Part shown: piece by piece, positions 53,835-62,740 of the stretch | Layout of the letters: each line of letters opens with the position of its first letter | Position numbering within the stretch: position 1 is the first letter of the stretch | Origin: Oscillatoriales cyanobacterium | Lineage (GTDB): Bacteria; Cyanobacteriota; Cyanobacteriia; CACIAM-69d | DNA: 64,000 bases | Direction of reading: 5' to 3' | NCBI GenBank assembly: GCA_004292515.1 | Contig: RDXB01000040.1 | Span: 62,001-126,000, forward strand | Translations under genes and position numbers: made by a program | Notes under the pieces: model-generated | The model's input: the letters and a program-made list of their open reading frames with translations, nothing else | The model's database searches: none | Told to the model about the DNA's origin: nothing

Positions 53835-54861
53835 TAGATTCAGATCTCAAGCATTTTGCTCCAGTCTAGTCGCAAACCGCGAGACAGGCTCTCGGTAATC
53901 CAGCCAATTGTTGCTATTTTTCGCAAATCAGCCTCCAGCCCTGTTTGAGTCCGGCACTTTTTCGTAAGTCCTAGCAGCAAACATCACCCTGGAGATTGCT
54001 TGAGAGATCAGCACCGACAAGGCTACAAACTTGCCAGGAACAATGGGGCATGATCGCCAGCTTCGGTAACGATCAGTTGCGAGATGTCAACTCAGTCCTG
54101 ACAAACAGGCAATTTTGTTGACCCTCGATCGATATACCGAATTAGCGCTCAAATCTCCGATCGCAATTACCAGAATCAGGCATCATCCACCACTTTTTTG
54201 AATCTAAAAAATTTTCGGATTCTGATTCAATTTTCTGCCCCTTAGGGCTATAGTCTTAATGTGATCAGCTTGAATCTGGTGTTTTTCTGAATGAAGCCCA
54301 ATCGGGCATTCATACCCACTACAAAAATTGTCCCCTACAACCCGATCCCCGTGTTTAGTCACTGGGTAACCATAGGCGACTGCTTTGGAGTAGATCTTGG
54401 GGAAAACTCAGAAAATATCCATGTTTCCGACCTGAATCGATTTCCGACTGGGCAATGCCTGCTTCGGTGATCGACACCGGTTTGACTCTATATCCCAATA
54501 GGGCCAGCACCCCTTTGATCGGATTTCGATGCAAGATTTGTCGGCGAAATTGCTTCCCGAGAGATAGTAATTCGATGCTTCTAGGATCGAGTTTGTAGCT
54601 CTCGAATGGGCGGTCAACCACCTCGAACTCCAGCCCACTGTGATCGAGATGGCGATCACGCGGGGGACGATTGCTGCTTGCCACTCCACACTTGCCACTC
54701 CACAACGGAGAATGCAGGAGTGGTCAATCCTGGTCAAAGTCGCCGGATTTTCAGATGTCGGTCGGTCAGATCAGCCAACCGGGTTGGCCGATCGCCGAAA
54801 TGCCCGAATTGCCGATCGCACCGTCCGAAACTTTATCAATTTAGACTGACGTTTCACAGCA
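53835..54861. other. About 1 kb without a clear gene, upstream of cyAbrB
   Basis: Open frames exist on both strands at 54355-54737 and 54606-54869 but they overlap each other and match nothing I know. A TATAGT box at 54249-54254 could belong to a promoter. CTTGCCACTCCACA is repeated near 54676 and 54690. The region is poorer in HIP1 sites than the rest. It may hold a long leader of cyAbrB or a decayed gene. Confidence 0.5.
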
Positions 54862-55257
54862 ATGAGTGATTCAGCGACTGCTCAACAGCCTACGCCGTTA
54901 AAGGGAAAGGCCCTGTTGCAAAAACTTAAGGAACTATCGAGCTTGCCTCGTCGTGAAAAGGCAAAGCGCTGCGGCTATTACAAGGAAACGAAGAGCGGCC
55001 AAGTGCAGGTGAACTTGGCTGAGTTTTATGATGCGCTACTCGAAGCGAAAGGAACACGGATCGATCCCGAAAGCGCCAAGGATGGCCGCGGTCGCGAACC
55101 GACCTATCGGGTAACGGTGCACCAAAATGGTCAAATCGTGATCGGTTCGACCTACACCCAAAGCATGGGCTTGAAGCCCGGCGATGAGTTTGAAATCAAG
55201 CTGGGCTATAAGCATATTCGCCTAGTCCAGGTTGAAGAAAAAGCAGCAGAAGAGTAA
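54862..55257 (+). CDS. cyAbrB family transcriptional regulator
   Basis: A 131-residue DNA-binding protein of the cyanobacterial AbrB family, which has its AbrB-like fold in the C-terminal part (YRVTVHQNGQIVIGSTYTQSMGLKPGDEFEIKLGYKHIRLVQ). The N-terminal half, LLQKLKELSSLPRREKAKRCGYYKETKSGQVQVNLAEFYDALLEAKG, is also conserved. Members control carbon and nitrogen balance, hydrogenase and nitrogen transport genes in model strains. Whether this is the cyAbrB1 or cyAbrB2 orthologue was not decided. No ribosome-binding site of strength is seen; ATG 54862 fits the family start. Confidence 0.93.
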   Translation: MSDSATAQQPTPLKGKALLQKLKELSSLPRREKAKRCGYYKETKSGQVQVNLAEFYDALLEAKGTRIDPESAKDGRGREPTYRVTVHQNGQIVIGSTYTQSMGLKPGDEFEIKLGYKHIRLVQVEEKAAEE

Positions 55258-55290
55258 ACCGACCGGGCGATCGCGCCTTGCTTGAGGGTG

Positions 55291-55359
55291 AGGGGTTGGG
55301 TCATGGGAGATGTCATTGAGGGGCTTGTTCCCTCAGCATCCATCCAAGACCCAACCCCC
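55291..55359 (+). terminator. Long inverted repeat after cyAbrB
   Basis: AGGGGTTGGGTC pairs with GACCCAACCCCC (55348-55359) around a 45-base loop that itself contains GAGGG..CCCTC. It begins 34 bases after the stop. Probable termination structure. Confidence 0.55.
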
Positions 55360-55403
55360 TGCTGTTATTAGCCCTTGTTTGACGATCTGCCCTGATGACG
55401 GGT

Positions 55404-55440
55404 GCGGGGGGCGCGATCCAGTACGATCGCGCCCCCCCGC
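55404..55440. terminator. Very stable hairpin between convergent genes
   Basis: GCGGGGGGCGCGATC / GATCGCGCCCCCCCGC with a 6-base loop. It lies 31 bases beyond the end of the GGDEF-EAL gene. No T run, so it may work as a block or RNA-end protector in both directions. Confidence 0.6.
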
Positions 55441-55470
55441 TGTGTTGCAATTCACTCCCATCCGCCAACC

Positions 55471-58410
55471 CTAGGAACTCTGAAAATCCCACAACATCTG
55501 GGGCGATGGTATGGTCAACATCGCGGTAGCCTGCTCAATCGGGACGGCTCGTGAAAACAAATAGCCTTGCCCAAAACCACAACCCAAATTGCGCAGATAC
55601 TCGCTCTGGGCAGGGGTTTCAATGCCCTCAGCAATCACACTTAGCCCCAAGTCATTGGCTAAGTTAATGATTGCCCGGACGATCGCCGCATCGCGCTGGT
55701 TATCGAGCATGGCTTGAATAAACGATCGCTCGATTTTAATGGCATCGATCGGAAACTCACGCAGGTAGTTGAGGGAGCAATAGCCCGTCCCAAAATCATC
55801 AAGGCAGATTTTGATATGGCGCTCTCGTAACCGTTCTAAGCAGTTCCGGCTCGCCTTGGGATCAAGGGCCAACGACGTTTCGGTAATTTCTAGACGCAGT
55901 TCTCCCCCGTTGAGATCGTAGGCATCCATCAACACTTCAATCAAATCGGCCAATTCGGGCACCAGTTGCCGCGCGGATAAATTGATATTCAGCCACAGGG
56001 GAAACACCTCGGGCATACGGGCTTTCCAGTCGGCAATTTGTTTGCAAGCAGACTGGAGCACCCAATTCCCGATCGGTAAGATTGCCCCCCGATCCTCCGC
56101 CAATCCAATGAAGGCATTGGGCATCAGCAAACCTTGCTGGGGGTGCTGCCAGCGAATCAGGCTCTCAAAGCCCACAATGCTGTGGCTGTCGAGACAAACG
56201 ATCGGCTGGTAGTGCAAACGAAACTCGCGCCGTTCGATCGCCCAGCGCAAATCCGTCTCCAGTTGCAACAGTTGCTCCGTATCAGACTGCAATGCCGCGT
56301 CAAACACCACAAAGCTGCCGTCGCGCCGCTGCTTGGCGCGCTGGAGAGCCGTGTCAGCATCGCGCAAGATTCGGTAGGGCTGATCTGGGCGCGCATCTTG
56401 GTGCGACTCTGGGCGGCAGACAATGCCAACGCTGGCCTGCAAGAACACGTCCCGACCGTCCAACACGAAGGGGTCATGGAAGATCTCTTGGATTTGGGTG
56501 GCCTGGGTGGTGACCACGTCCAGTTGACCGTTGCTGGCGATTTCGTCTTCGGTGTTGTATTCCAGCAGCACCACGAATTCGTCCCCGCCAGTGCGGGCTA
56601 GGACTCGATCGGTCGGAATTGCCTTTTCCAGCCGTCCCGCCAACATCATCAACAGCCGATCGCCCATCCAATAACCCAAACTATTATTGATCCGCTTGAA
56701 ACCGTCAATGTCGATAAACAGCAGGGCAAACCGAAAGCTTGAGTCGCGGCGGCAGCGCGAAACCGCATCCACCAACCGCTCCAAAAACCAGGCCCGATTC
56801 CACAGACCCGTCAGCACATCATGGGAGGAGTTGTACTGGAGTTGGGCTTCTACCCACTTACGTGAGGTGATGTCTAGCAAGCAGCCTTCGTAATACAGCA
56901 GCCGGCCACTGCGGTCGCGCACGGCTTGGGCCCGCTGATCTACCCAAATGCGCTGACCATCCTGGCGGTAGACCTGGCATTCAAAATTGCAGGCTTCCCG
57001 GCTGTTTTCCAACAATTCCAAAAAGTGCACTTCATCGGAGGGGCGCACGTAGAGGCGGCGATCGGTCGCATTCAGGGCCTTGACGGCCGCCAAGGGTGAC
57101 TCGTAGCCCAAAATATTGGCAAAGGCTGGATTGGCGTGGAGATAGCGGCCATCGGGAGCCACCTGAAAAATGCCCTCGATCGCCCGCTCAAACAAGTTCC
57201 GGTAGCGCACCTCCGCCTGCTTGTGTTGCAACACAGGCCCAAGCTGGCCCGTCATTCGTGCGAGCTGGTTCAGGAGGGTTGGATCGCAGTCGCGGTGGTG
57301 CAAGCCAAATAACACCAACACTGCCAAGACCCGATCGCCCGACAAAATGGGTAACGCCACGCTCGATCGCAGCCCGACCCCTAGGGCCATCTGGGCGCGG
57401 CTACACCGCTCGATCGACTCCAGCTCATAGTTGCCCACCCATTCTGGGTATTGATTGTGCCAGGCGCGCCCCGGTTGGTCGCAGCCGAGGCCAAAGGTTA
57501 GTCCCAAACTAGCCTTGCGAAACAAATCAAGCCCCGCCACCGTGCAAAACCAAGCCGGACTGCATTCGAGGGCAGAGCCATCTAAGTTGCTCACCCAAGC
57601 TTCACCGGCCACCCAGTCCGTCGCCTCTCCCAGTACCTGAATCGCTCCTTCAAGGGCTACTTCAAAATCTTCAGCCGCACTGGTCACAGCCACAATTTGA
57701 TGCCATAGGTTGGCATAGTCAATCGATCGATAAGGCGCAATAACCGCAGGAGCGGGGAAATTTGCATCACGCTCGGAGGTGCCGTGCAGTGCCATAGCCA
57801 GAAATGGGACGGGAGTGGGGAGCAAACGGGAGGAAACCATCGACCATCCATGCCGTTGAGAATCCGTCCCGATCGCCGGTTTCGCCGACTCGCTACGTGA
57901 GGGATCCTCAAGAGGGGATGGACTGATCGGTAACAGCGTCCAATGGGCCTGGCCTGCGGTGGAATCGGGCATCTCGGACGTTAACGATCGGGCCAGTCGA
58001 TGGCGTAACGCCCAATCCCCCAAGAGTAAACCGGCTGCTAACCCAGCAAACCCCATCGGCCCCCAAAAAGCCAGGGGTTTAGGTGACGCAGGCAATGGGG
58101 GCAATGACGAGGTAGGTAGGCGATCGGCTCCCTGGCGATGGGGATGGATCGTCGCGGGGGCGGTCTCTGCGCTTGCCAAAATCGCCACCAAGACGATCCA
58201 TCCCCATCGTGAACATCCTGCATCGAGATCGGCGATCAATCCCAGGAGTGATAATCCCCTGGCATACCAATCCCCCGGCCGCCACCAAGTGTCGTACCGA
58301 ATGGAGTCCGTTTCGATCGCCGATCGCAATTGGACATGGTGTTTGTGCGCATGGGGGGTGAGTCCCTGATCCTGCCGCTCTGGTCTTGGCATATTGTCGG
58401 CTCCCATCAT
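55471..58410 (-). CDS. GAF-PAS-GGDEF-EAL signalling protein (cyclic di-GMP)
   Basis: A 979-residue protein. The N-terminal 130 residues include a weak hydrophobic segment (WGPMGFAGLAAGLLLGDWAL). A GAF domain follows (about 235-395), a PAS domain with PAC (about 405-525), GGDEF (about 530-700) with intact RTGGDEFVVLL and inhibitory-site text, and EAL (about 715-965) with GFESLIRWQHP in place of EALxR, NINLSARQL, ETSLA, CLDDFGTGYCSLNYL and AEGIETPAQ. Both synthesis and breakdown of cyclic di-GMP are possible. The first 30-90 residues may be wrongly assigned; a later ATG is a possible start. Convergent with cyAbrB. Confidence 0.92.
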   Translation of the reverse strand: MMGADNMPRPERQDQGLTPHAHKHHVQLRSAIETDSIRYDTWWRPGDWYARGLSLLGLIADLDAGCSRWGWIVLVAILASAETAPATIHPHRQGADRLPTSSLPPLPASPKPLAFWGPMGFAGLAAGLLLGDWALRHRLARSLTSEMPDSTAGQAHWTLLPISPSPLEDPSRSESAKPAIGTDSQRHGWSMVSSRLLPTPVPFLAMALHGTSERDANFPAPAVIAPYRSIDYANLWHQIVAVTSAAEDFEVALEGAIQVLGEATDWVAGEAWVSNLDGSALECSPAWFCTVAGLDLFRKASLGLTFGLGCDQPGRAWHNQYPEWVGNYELESIERCSRAQMALGVGLRSSVALPILSGDRVLAVLVLFGLHHRDCDPTLLNQLARMTGQLGPVLQHKQAEVRYRNLFERAIEGIFQVAPDGRYLHANPAFANILGYESPLAAVKALNATDRRLYVRPSDEVHFLELLENSREACNFECQVYRQDGQRIWVDQRAQAVRDRSGRLLYYEGCLLDITSRKWVEAQLQYNSSHDVLTGLWNRAWFLERLVDAVSRCRRDSSFRFALLFIDIDGFKRINNSLGYWMGDRLLMMLAGRLEKAIPTDRVLARTGGDEFVVLLEYNTEDEIASNGQLDVVTTQATQIQEIFHDPFVLDGRDVFLQASVGIVCRPESHQDARPDQPYRILRDADTALQRAKQRRDGSFVVFDAALQSDTEQLLQLETDLRWAIERREFRLHYQPIVCLDSHSIVGFESLIRWQHPQQGLLMPNAFIGLAEDRGAILPIGNWVLQSACKQIADWKARMPEVFPLWLNINLSARQLVPELADLIEVLMDAYDLNGGELRLEITETSLALDPKASRNCLERLRERHIKICLDDFGTGYCSLNYLREFPIDAIKIERSFIQAMLDNQRDAAIVRAIINLANDLGLSVIAEGIETPAQSEYLRNLGCGFGQGYLFSRAVPIEQATAMLTIPSPQMLWDFQSS

Positions 58411-58634
58411 GTACCTTTGTCCAAATCTGGCCCTGGCTAGAATGCAAAACGTGATCGCGGTCTTTCTTTCGTTTTATACCGAATCATTTCGTTGTAAATG
58501 TCCCCAACGATCGGTTATTGCAATTGCAGGTCATAGCTGGTCAAATTGGAGACCGCATTGTGGCCTAATTAAGGATGTCTGGGAAGCATCTTTTGGCACG
58601 AATCCAGCCCGAATCGTCGTGGCGGCAAGGGGTT

Positions 58635-58780
58635 TAGGGCGTGTCGTCAATTAGCCTAAAACCCTGATGCCACCGCGCCACGATCTTGGGGAGCAAGCTG
58701 CTCAAGCCCCTTACTACGACCATTGGGGCAAGGAAAATCAACCGTTTCAGCTTGCTCCTAGGAAATGACGACAGCCCCTA
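58635..58780 (+). mobile_element. Nested family A element, 146 bp
   Basis: The ends TAGGGCGTGTCGTCA and TGACGACAGCCCCTA are inverted repeats with TA at each tip. The same length as the nested copy at 49034-49179. The interior AAACCCTGATGCCACCG..ATCTTGGGGAGCAAG..AAGCCCCTTACTACGACCATTGGGGCAAGGAAAATCAACCG is family A. Confidence 0.88.
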
Positions 58781-58828
58781 GGCTCCCTTGCCTACGCCGA
58801 TCGCTGGGGCGTACAAAGTATCAATCTC

Positions 58829-58898
58829 GGCTTTTCAGACTTGGCTTTTCAGACTTGGCTTTTCAGTCTCGGCTTTTCAGACTTGGCTTTTCAGACAT
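58829..58898. repeat. 14-bp tandem repeat, five copies, inside a family B element
   Basis: GGCTTTTCAGACTT and variants repeated at 58829, 58843, 58857, 58871 and 58885. Other family B copies have a single unit, so this is an expansion of part of the terminal repeat. Confidence 0.9.
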
Positions 58899-58986
58899 TC
58901 TCTAAGAACGGAGTTGATGAGCAATCACCCTGTGGGGGCAGAGACGAGCACTGTGATGGCGCTTAACCAGTCGCGATCGCGGGTGA

Positions 58987-60075
58987 TTAGGGACGGTCGT
59001 TATCACCAAAAGTGAGATCGCGCCGTACGAGCTGCCCATTAAAGCCGGTAATCCGGGCAGGAAGTTGGCTGTAGGAAACAGCTCGCGTGGGATTAAGTTG
59101 ATAACTGCTATAGCGCAGATCAGGGCGATCAGGCTGTATATCAATAACCGTCAGGGTGCGGATTGGACTGGCGCTACTGCCCAGCCACGATCGCACCCCG
59201 CCGCCCAAACAACCCAAATGCAGCAAATCGACCGAGCCTTGGCGGGCGGGAAAGTAGGCGTGGTGGTGGCCGGTAATGTAAGCGCTGACCCGCGATCCCG
59301 CGAACAGGGCCAGCAGGGCAGCGGTGTTGGGCAACACATGACCGGGCCCGTTGCGTTCGGGACTGACGGCGTAGAGCGGCAAATGCCCCAACACCAGCCG
59401 ATGGCGGGCCGATCGCCCGGCCTCACTGGTCAATAACTGTTCGGCTCGGGTCAGTTGGGCGGGGTCGATCGCCGGGCCCGAAGCATCCCAGGACAGAATG
59501 AAGGTGTCGCCCTGGCGAACGGCGTAGAAAAATGGAAAGTCGCGATCGTCCACCCAATTCAGGCGCAGTTGGTTGCGGTGGTCTTGCCAGTAACGGTTGG
59601 CGGCCGCGCGATCGACCTCGTACTTAAACGAGCGATCCGCTGACCGCAGATTGGACGCATCGTGGTTGCCGAAGGTGAAGACGAAGGGAATCCCGGCACT
59701 CTGGATAGGTTGGAATACGTCGCGATCGAACCCGGCCCACATGGCTTGGAACTGGGCCGATGTCAGTCCCAATTTTTGGCCCGCCACCATGTCACCGCCA
59801 CAGAGCACCAAGTCGGGCCGCCAGTGACGAATCAGGGCGATCGCCTGGTGCACTTCGGCCCGGTAGTCCGTGTCTCCGTATCGATTATTGAGATCACTGA
59901 TGGCAATCATCCGCAAGGTTCCGCGATCGGGCGGCGGGGCGGGCAGGGCGATCGGGGTTTGAGCCTGGCCCACGAGGGCCCGATTCCACCAGCCGGACAG
60001 GCCAGCTGCCACGGCCCCGCCAGTCAGCAGATGTTGCAAGAATTGCCGACGCGAGCCGGCGATCGAACTGGGCAT
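58987..60075 (-). CDS. Tat-exported metallophosphoesterase
   Basis: A 362-residue protein. The signal SRRQFLQHLLTGGAVAAGLSGW is a twin-arginine type, so the protein folds before export to the periplasm. The calcineurin-like motifs follow: IAISDLNNRYGD (His replaced by Asn at the usual DxH), LVLCGGDMVAG, FTFGNHDAS, LGHLPLYAV and ITGHHHAYF. The DLN in place of DxH is a change in a metal ligand also seen in other members of this subfamily as far as I recall. The substrate is unknown. ATG 60075 (MPSSIAGSRRQ) is preferred to 60111. Confidence 0.87.
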   Translation of the reverse strand: MPSSIAGSRRQFLQHLLTGGAVAAGLSGWWNRALVGQAQTPIALPAPPPDRGTLRMIAISDLNNRYGDTDYRAEVHQAIALIRHWRPDLVLCGGDMVAGQKLGLTSAQFQAMWAGFDRDVFQPIQSAGIPFVFTFGNHDASNLRSADRSFKYEVDRAAANRYWQDHRNQLRLNWVDDRDFPFFYAVRQGDTFILSWDASGPAIDPAQLTRAEQLLTSEAGRSARHRLVLGHLPLYAVSPERNGPGHVLPNTAALLALFAGSRVSAYITGHHHAYFPARQGSVDLLHLGCLGGGVRSWLGSSASPIRTLTVIDIQPDRPDLRYSSYQLNPTRAVSYSQLPARITGFNGQLVRRDLTFGDNDRP

Positions 60076-60260
60076 CCCTAAAAATGGGGGGTGAAGTGAG
60101 GAAAAACACACGATCAGCGCGGCCGAGCGATCGCTGTTGCCAATCGCGATCGCACCGCATCATCTCGCCTCCAGCAAGGTGCTCAACCAGGTTGAGACTG
60201 CTCATAGAAACTTGGCAAAGAAACTTGGCGAATTCTGGATTTAGTGTATAGAAATGGCTG

Positions 60261-61577
60261 CTAACGCGGTGAGATCGTGACTAGGATCACTGGATTCAGG
60301 GGCGACCACCGCAACATGGAGCCAATGGGCACTGACTGCGCAATCTGCAATTGCAACCACCGAGCGCGCCAGACCGATTGGTTGGCCAGCCAATCTAACA
60401 ACATGGCCTGATTTTCCAACGTGGCCAGGGCCGCCACGATCCGCCCACCAGGAGCCAGATGGCCACTGCACCAGTCCAAAATGGCCGCCAGCCGCCCGTC
60501 ACTGCCCCCAATGAACACGCGATCGGGTGCAGGTAGGGGCCGCAACACGTCCGGGGCCTTGCCTTTGATCGCCACCACATTGGGCGTTTGGAACCGATCG
60601 ATATTTCGTTCGATCGCCCCGAGTCCAACCGCCGTTTGCTCGATCGCATAAATCTGGGATTCGGGACAGAGCCGGGCCAGCTCGATCGACACAGATCCCG
60701 TGCCCGCGCCGATGTCCCAAACCACCTGGGCCGGCTGCAAGGCCAACTCCGCCAGCACCTGCACCCGCACTTCCCGCTTGGTCATGAGGCCGGGGCGATC
60801 GGGAAACCCATAAAAATCCCCATCGGCAATTCCCAGGCAGGGCAGCGCCGCTCGATCGATGCCCGAGGGATTGGGAATCCGTTCCAGAACTGCCACATTC
60901 AAGGGGGCGATCGGCTCCTGGGCTAAATCGGTGGCGGTCGCTTCGTCCAAAATCCACGATCGCGTCTGCTCCGTGGGCCCGCCCAGGTTTTCGCAAACCC
61001 AGAGCCGGTATCGCGTCGGTAGCCGCAAATTCAACACCAATTGGGCGATCGCCCCCGGATGGCTGACCCCATCGGTCAAGATTGCCACTTTCTCAACCCC
61101 CTGGCGCAGCAGTCGGGCCAAGCCTTCGAGCGATCGGCCGTGGGCACTAAAAATCACCGCGTCTTGCCAGGGCAGCTTCACCCGGGCAAAGGCCAACTGC
61201 ACGGAACTGGTGTGGGGATGAAAGTCTAGCCAATGGGCTGGCAGCTTTTCTAGCAAAAATCGCCCAATCCCAAAAAAGAGCGGATCGCCAGAAGCCAACA
61301 CCACCACCAGTGGCGGGCGATCGCCCTCGGTGGCCAGGTGGGCGCGAATCACCGCCACCACGTCATCGAGATCGCCCAAAACCACCGTTTCGGCTGGGCT
61401 GTGGGGAAACAGGGCCAACTGACGACTGCTGCCCACCAACAAACTGGCCCGATCGACCAAGGCCCGCAGCCGATCGCCTAACCCCGTCACACCATCCAGC
61501 CCAATTCCCACCACCTGCACGGGCGCGGGCGCGGGGGCAGCAGGGTTGCCAACAGACCCATTCAGCGGTTGTGTCAT
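60261..61577 (-). CDS. cobL: Precorrin-6Y C5,15-methyltransferase (decarboxylating), CobL/CbiET
   Basis: A 438-residue bifunctional enzyme of corrin (vitamin B12) synthesis. The N-terminal CbiE-type half (VQVVGIGLDGVTGLGDRLRALVDRASLLVGSSRQLALFP, VVVLASGDPLFFGIG, HTSSVQLAFARVKLPW) methylates C5. The C-terminal CbiT half (DRPGLMTKREVRVQVLAELALQPAQVVWDIGAGTGSVSIELARLCP) methylates C15 and decarboxylates. ATG 61577 is preferred; the frame open to 61742 reads into the upstream gene. It begins 13 bases after the SWIM gene on the same strand, so the two are probably cotranscribed. Confidence 0.94.
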   Translation of the reverse strand: MTQPLNGSVGNPAAPAPAPVQVVGIGLDGVTGLGDRLRALVDRASLLVGSSRQLALFPHSPAETVVLGDLDDVVAVIRAHLATEGDRPPLVVVLASGDPLFFGIGRFLLEKLPAHWLDFHPHTSSVQLAFARVKLPWQDAVIFSAHGRSLEGLARLLRQGVEKVAILTDGVSHPGAIAQLVLNLRLPTRYRLWVCENLGGPTEQTRSWILDEATATDLAQEPIAPLNVAVLERIPNPSGIDRAALPCLGIADGDFYGFPDRPGLMTKREVRVQVLAELALQPAQVVWDIGAGTGSVSIELARLCPESQIYAIEQTAVGLGAIERNIDRFQTPNVVAIKGKAPDVLRPLPAPDRVFIGGSDGRLAAILDWCSGHLAPGGRIVAALATLENQAMLLDWLANQSVWRARWLQLQIAQSVPIGSMLRWSPLNPVILVTISPR

Positions 61578-61590
61578 GAGGGACTCGGGG

Positions 61591-62490
61591 TTAGGACAGG
61601 GCGGCCACCGTGGCGGCTTGGCCCGCTGCGCGATAGACATCCGTGAGGTATTGGGTGGCGATCGCCTGGGCCGAGCGGTGATCCGTGGTGCCATCGGCCG
61701 GCAACGGCACAGGCCCCAACAAATCCAGCGGTGTGCTGCCATCGGCTGGCGGCGTAATCACCACCAAGGAGGCTTCTAGGGGCTGATCGTAGGCCCAAAA
61801 CTGCTCCAGCGAAATGGTGGGCTGGCGGGGGGCGATCGGGGTGCGATCGGCGATCGGTTCTAGGATGGTCTCCCGGTCGGCGATCGGCTCTGGAGACACC
61901 ACCGCTGGGGACTGGGTGGCCGCCAAACGCGATCGCACCGCCCGCAAGGATTCGAGTAATTGCTGCTGGGTGCGGCCGCGCAACTGAAACAACACAAAGG
62001 GATCATCGCTAAATCGATCGCCCAGCAAGTAATAGACCGCGCCGATGTGTTTGCAGGGGTTGGCCTGGTCTGGGCAGGTACATTGGCTGTGGATGTCGCT
62101 GAGGGCAAAGGGAAACAGCGACAACCCATTCACCGCAAAGGCCCGCTCGATCGACTCAGGCATTTCCCCCGCCAGCAGCTTGGCCGCAAAGCCCGCTTGC
62201 TGGGCCAAGGTTTCCGCCACGGCCGCCCAGTCCTCATCGGTGAAGGGATCGATCGACAGGGCCACGCGGTAGGGTTCCACCTCCGTGCCCTGTACTCGCG
62301 CCAGCACCTTGGCATTCCGAAACTCAATATTTAAGACATTGCCTTGGCGGGCGTAATCGCGGGCCCGCTCCAAGCGCTTTTTAAACCGGTAGCTGTTGAG
62401 CAAATCCAGCCAACGATCCACCCACCATTCCCGCTCGACCGATAGACCCGGATCTCGGCTGGGTTCAGCATGGGCATTGGGGTGGCTCAT
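61591..62490 (-). CDS. SWIM zinc-finger family protein
   Basis: A 299-residue protein. WWVDRWLDLLNSYRFKKRLERARDYARQGNVLNIEFRNAKVLARVQGTE is the conserved cyanobacterial SWIM-protein start. The zinc motif CTCPDQANPCKHIGAVYYLLGDRF (CxCxnCxH) lies near residue 145. A low-complexity region (EPIADRETILEPIADRTPIAPRQP) follows, then a C-terminal segment. SWIM domains bind nucleic acid or protein; the role is not known. ATG 62490 is used; ATG 62523 is also possible. Precedes cobL. Confidence 0.88.
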   Translation of the reverse strand: MSHPNAHAEPSRDPGLSVEREWWVDRWLDLLNSYRFKKRLERARDYARQGNVLNIEFRNAKVLARVQGTEVEPYRVALSIDPFTDEDWAAVAETLAQQAGFAAKLLAGEMPESIERAFAVNGLSLFPFALSDIHSQCTCPDQANPCKHIGAVYYLLGDRFSDDPFVLFQLRGRTQQQLLESLRAVRSRLAATQSPAVVSPEPIADRETILEPIADRTPIAPRQPTISLEQFWAYDQPLEASLVVITPPADGSTPLDLLGPVPLPADGTTDHRSAQAIATQYLTDVYRAAGQAATVAALS

Positions 62491-62704
62491 GGCACTGGAT
62501 CGGTAGCGCTCAGAATCCTTCATACGCGGTTGGAATGGGGACGGATGCTGATTGTAGGCGATCGCGCGAAACCCCCACAAACAAAACCCCGGCGATCGCA
62601 GGACAGCCAGGGTTCAGGGTTAACTATGGGAAACGATTTTGTCTTGGATTGAGAGCCAAACGGCTGACTATCCTTGTGATCGTCCTTGTGCCAATCGCCG
62701 CAGA

Positions 62705-62724
62705 CAAGGGGCTTAAGCCCCTTG
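62705..62724. repeat. Family A element remnant (palindrome) after ftsH
   Basis: Perfect CAAGGGGCTTAAGCCCCTTG, 17 bases beyond the ftsH stop. The flanks CCTTGTGCCAATCGCCGCAGA and CCCCTAACCATCACGG fit family A. The ends are not recognisable. It may work as the terminator of ftsH. Confidence 0.8.
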
Positions 62725-62740
62725 CCCCTAACCATCACGG

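Larger units (their letters stand above)
58570..58904 (-). mobile_element. Second family B element interrupted by a family A element
   Basis: Reversed relative to 48967. The left end TAAGGATGTCTGGGAAG and right end TTCAGACATTCTCTA. The left half ends GGCAAGGGGTT at 58634 and the right half resumes GGCTCCCTTGCC at 58781; rejoined through one TA they give the family palindrome. The right half is lengthened by a 14-bp tandem repeat. The arrangement and relative orientation are the same as in 48967-49246. Confidence 0.85.
58411..58986. other. Spacer filled by nested elements
   Basis: The 576 bases between the GGDEF-EAL start and the end of the phosphoesterase gene hold the composite family A/B element (58570-58904). 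The first 150 bases should contain the GGDEF-EAL promoter. Confidence 0.6.
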
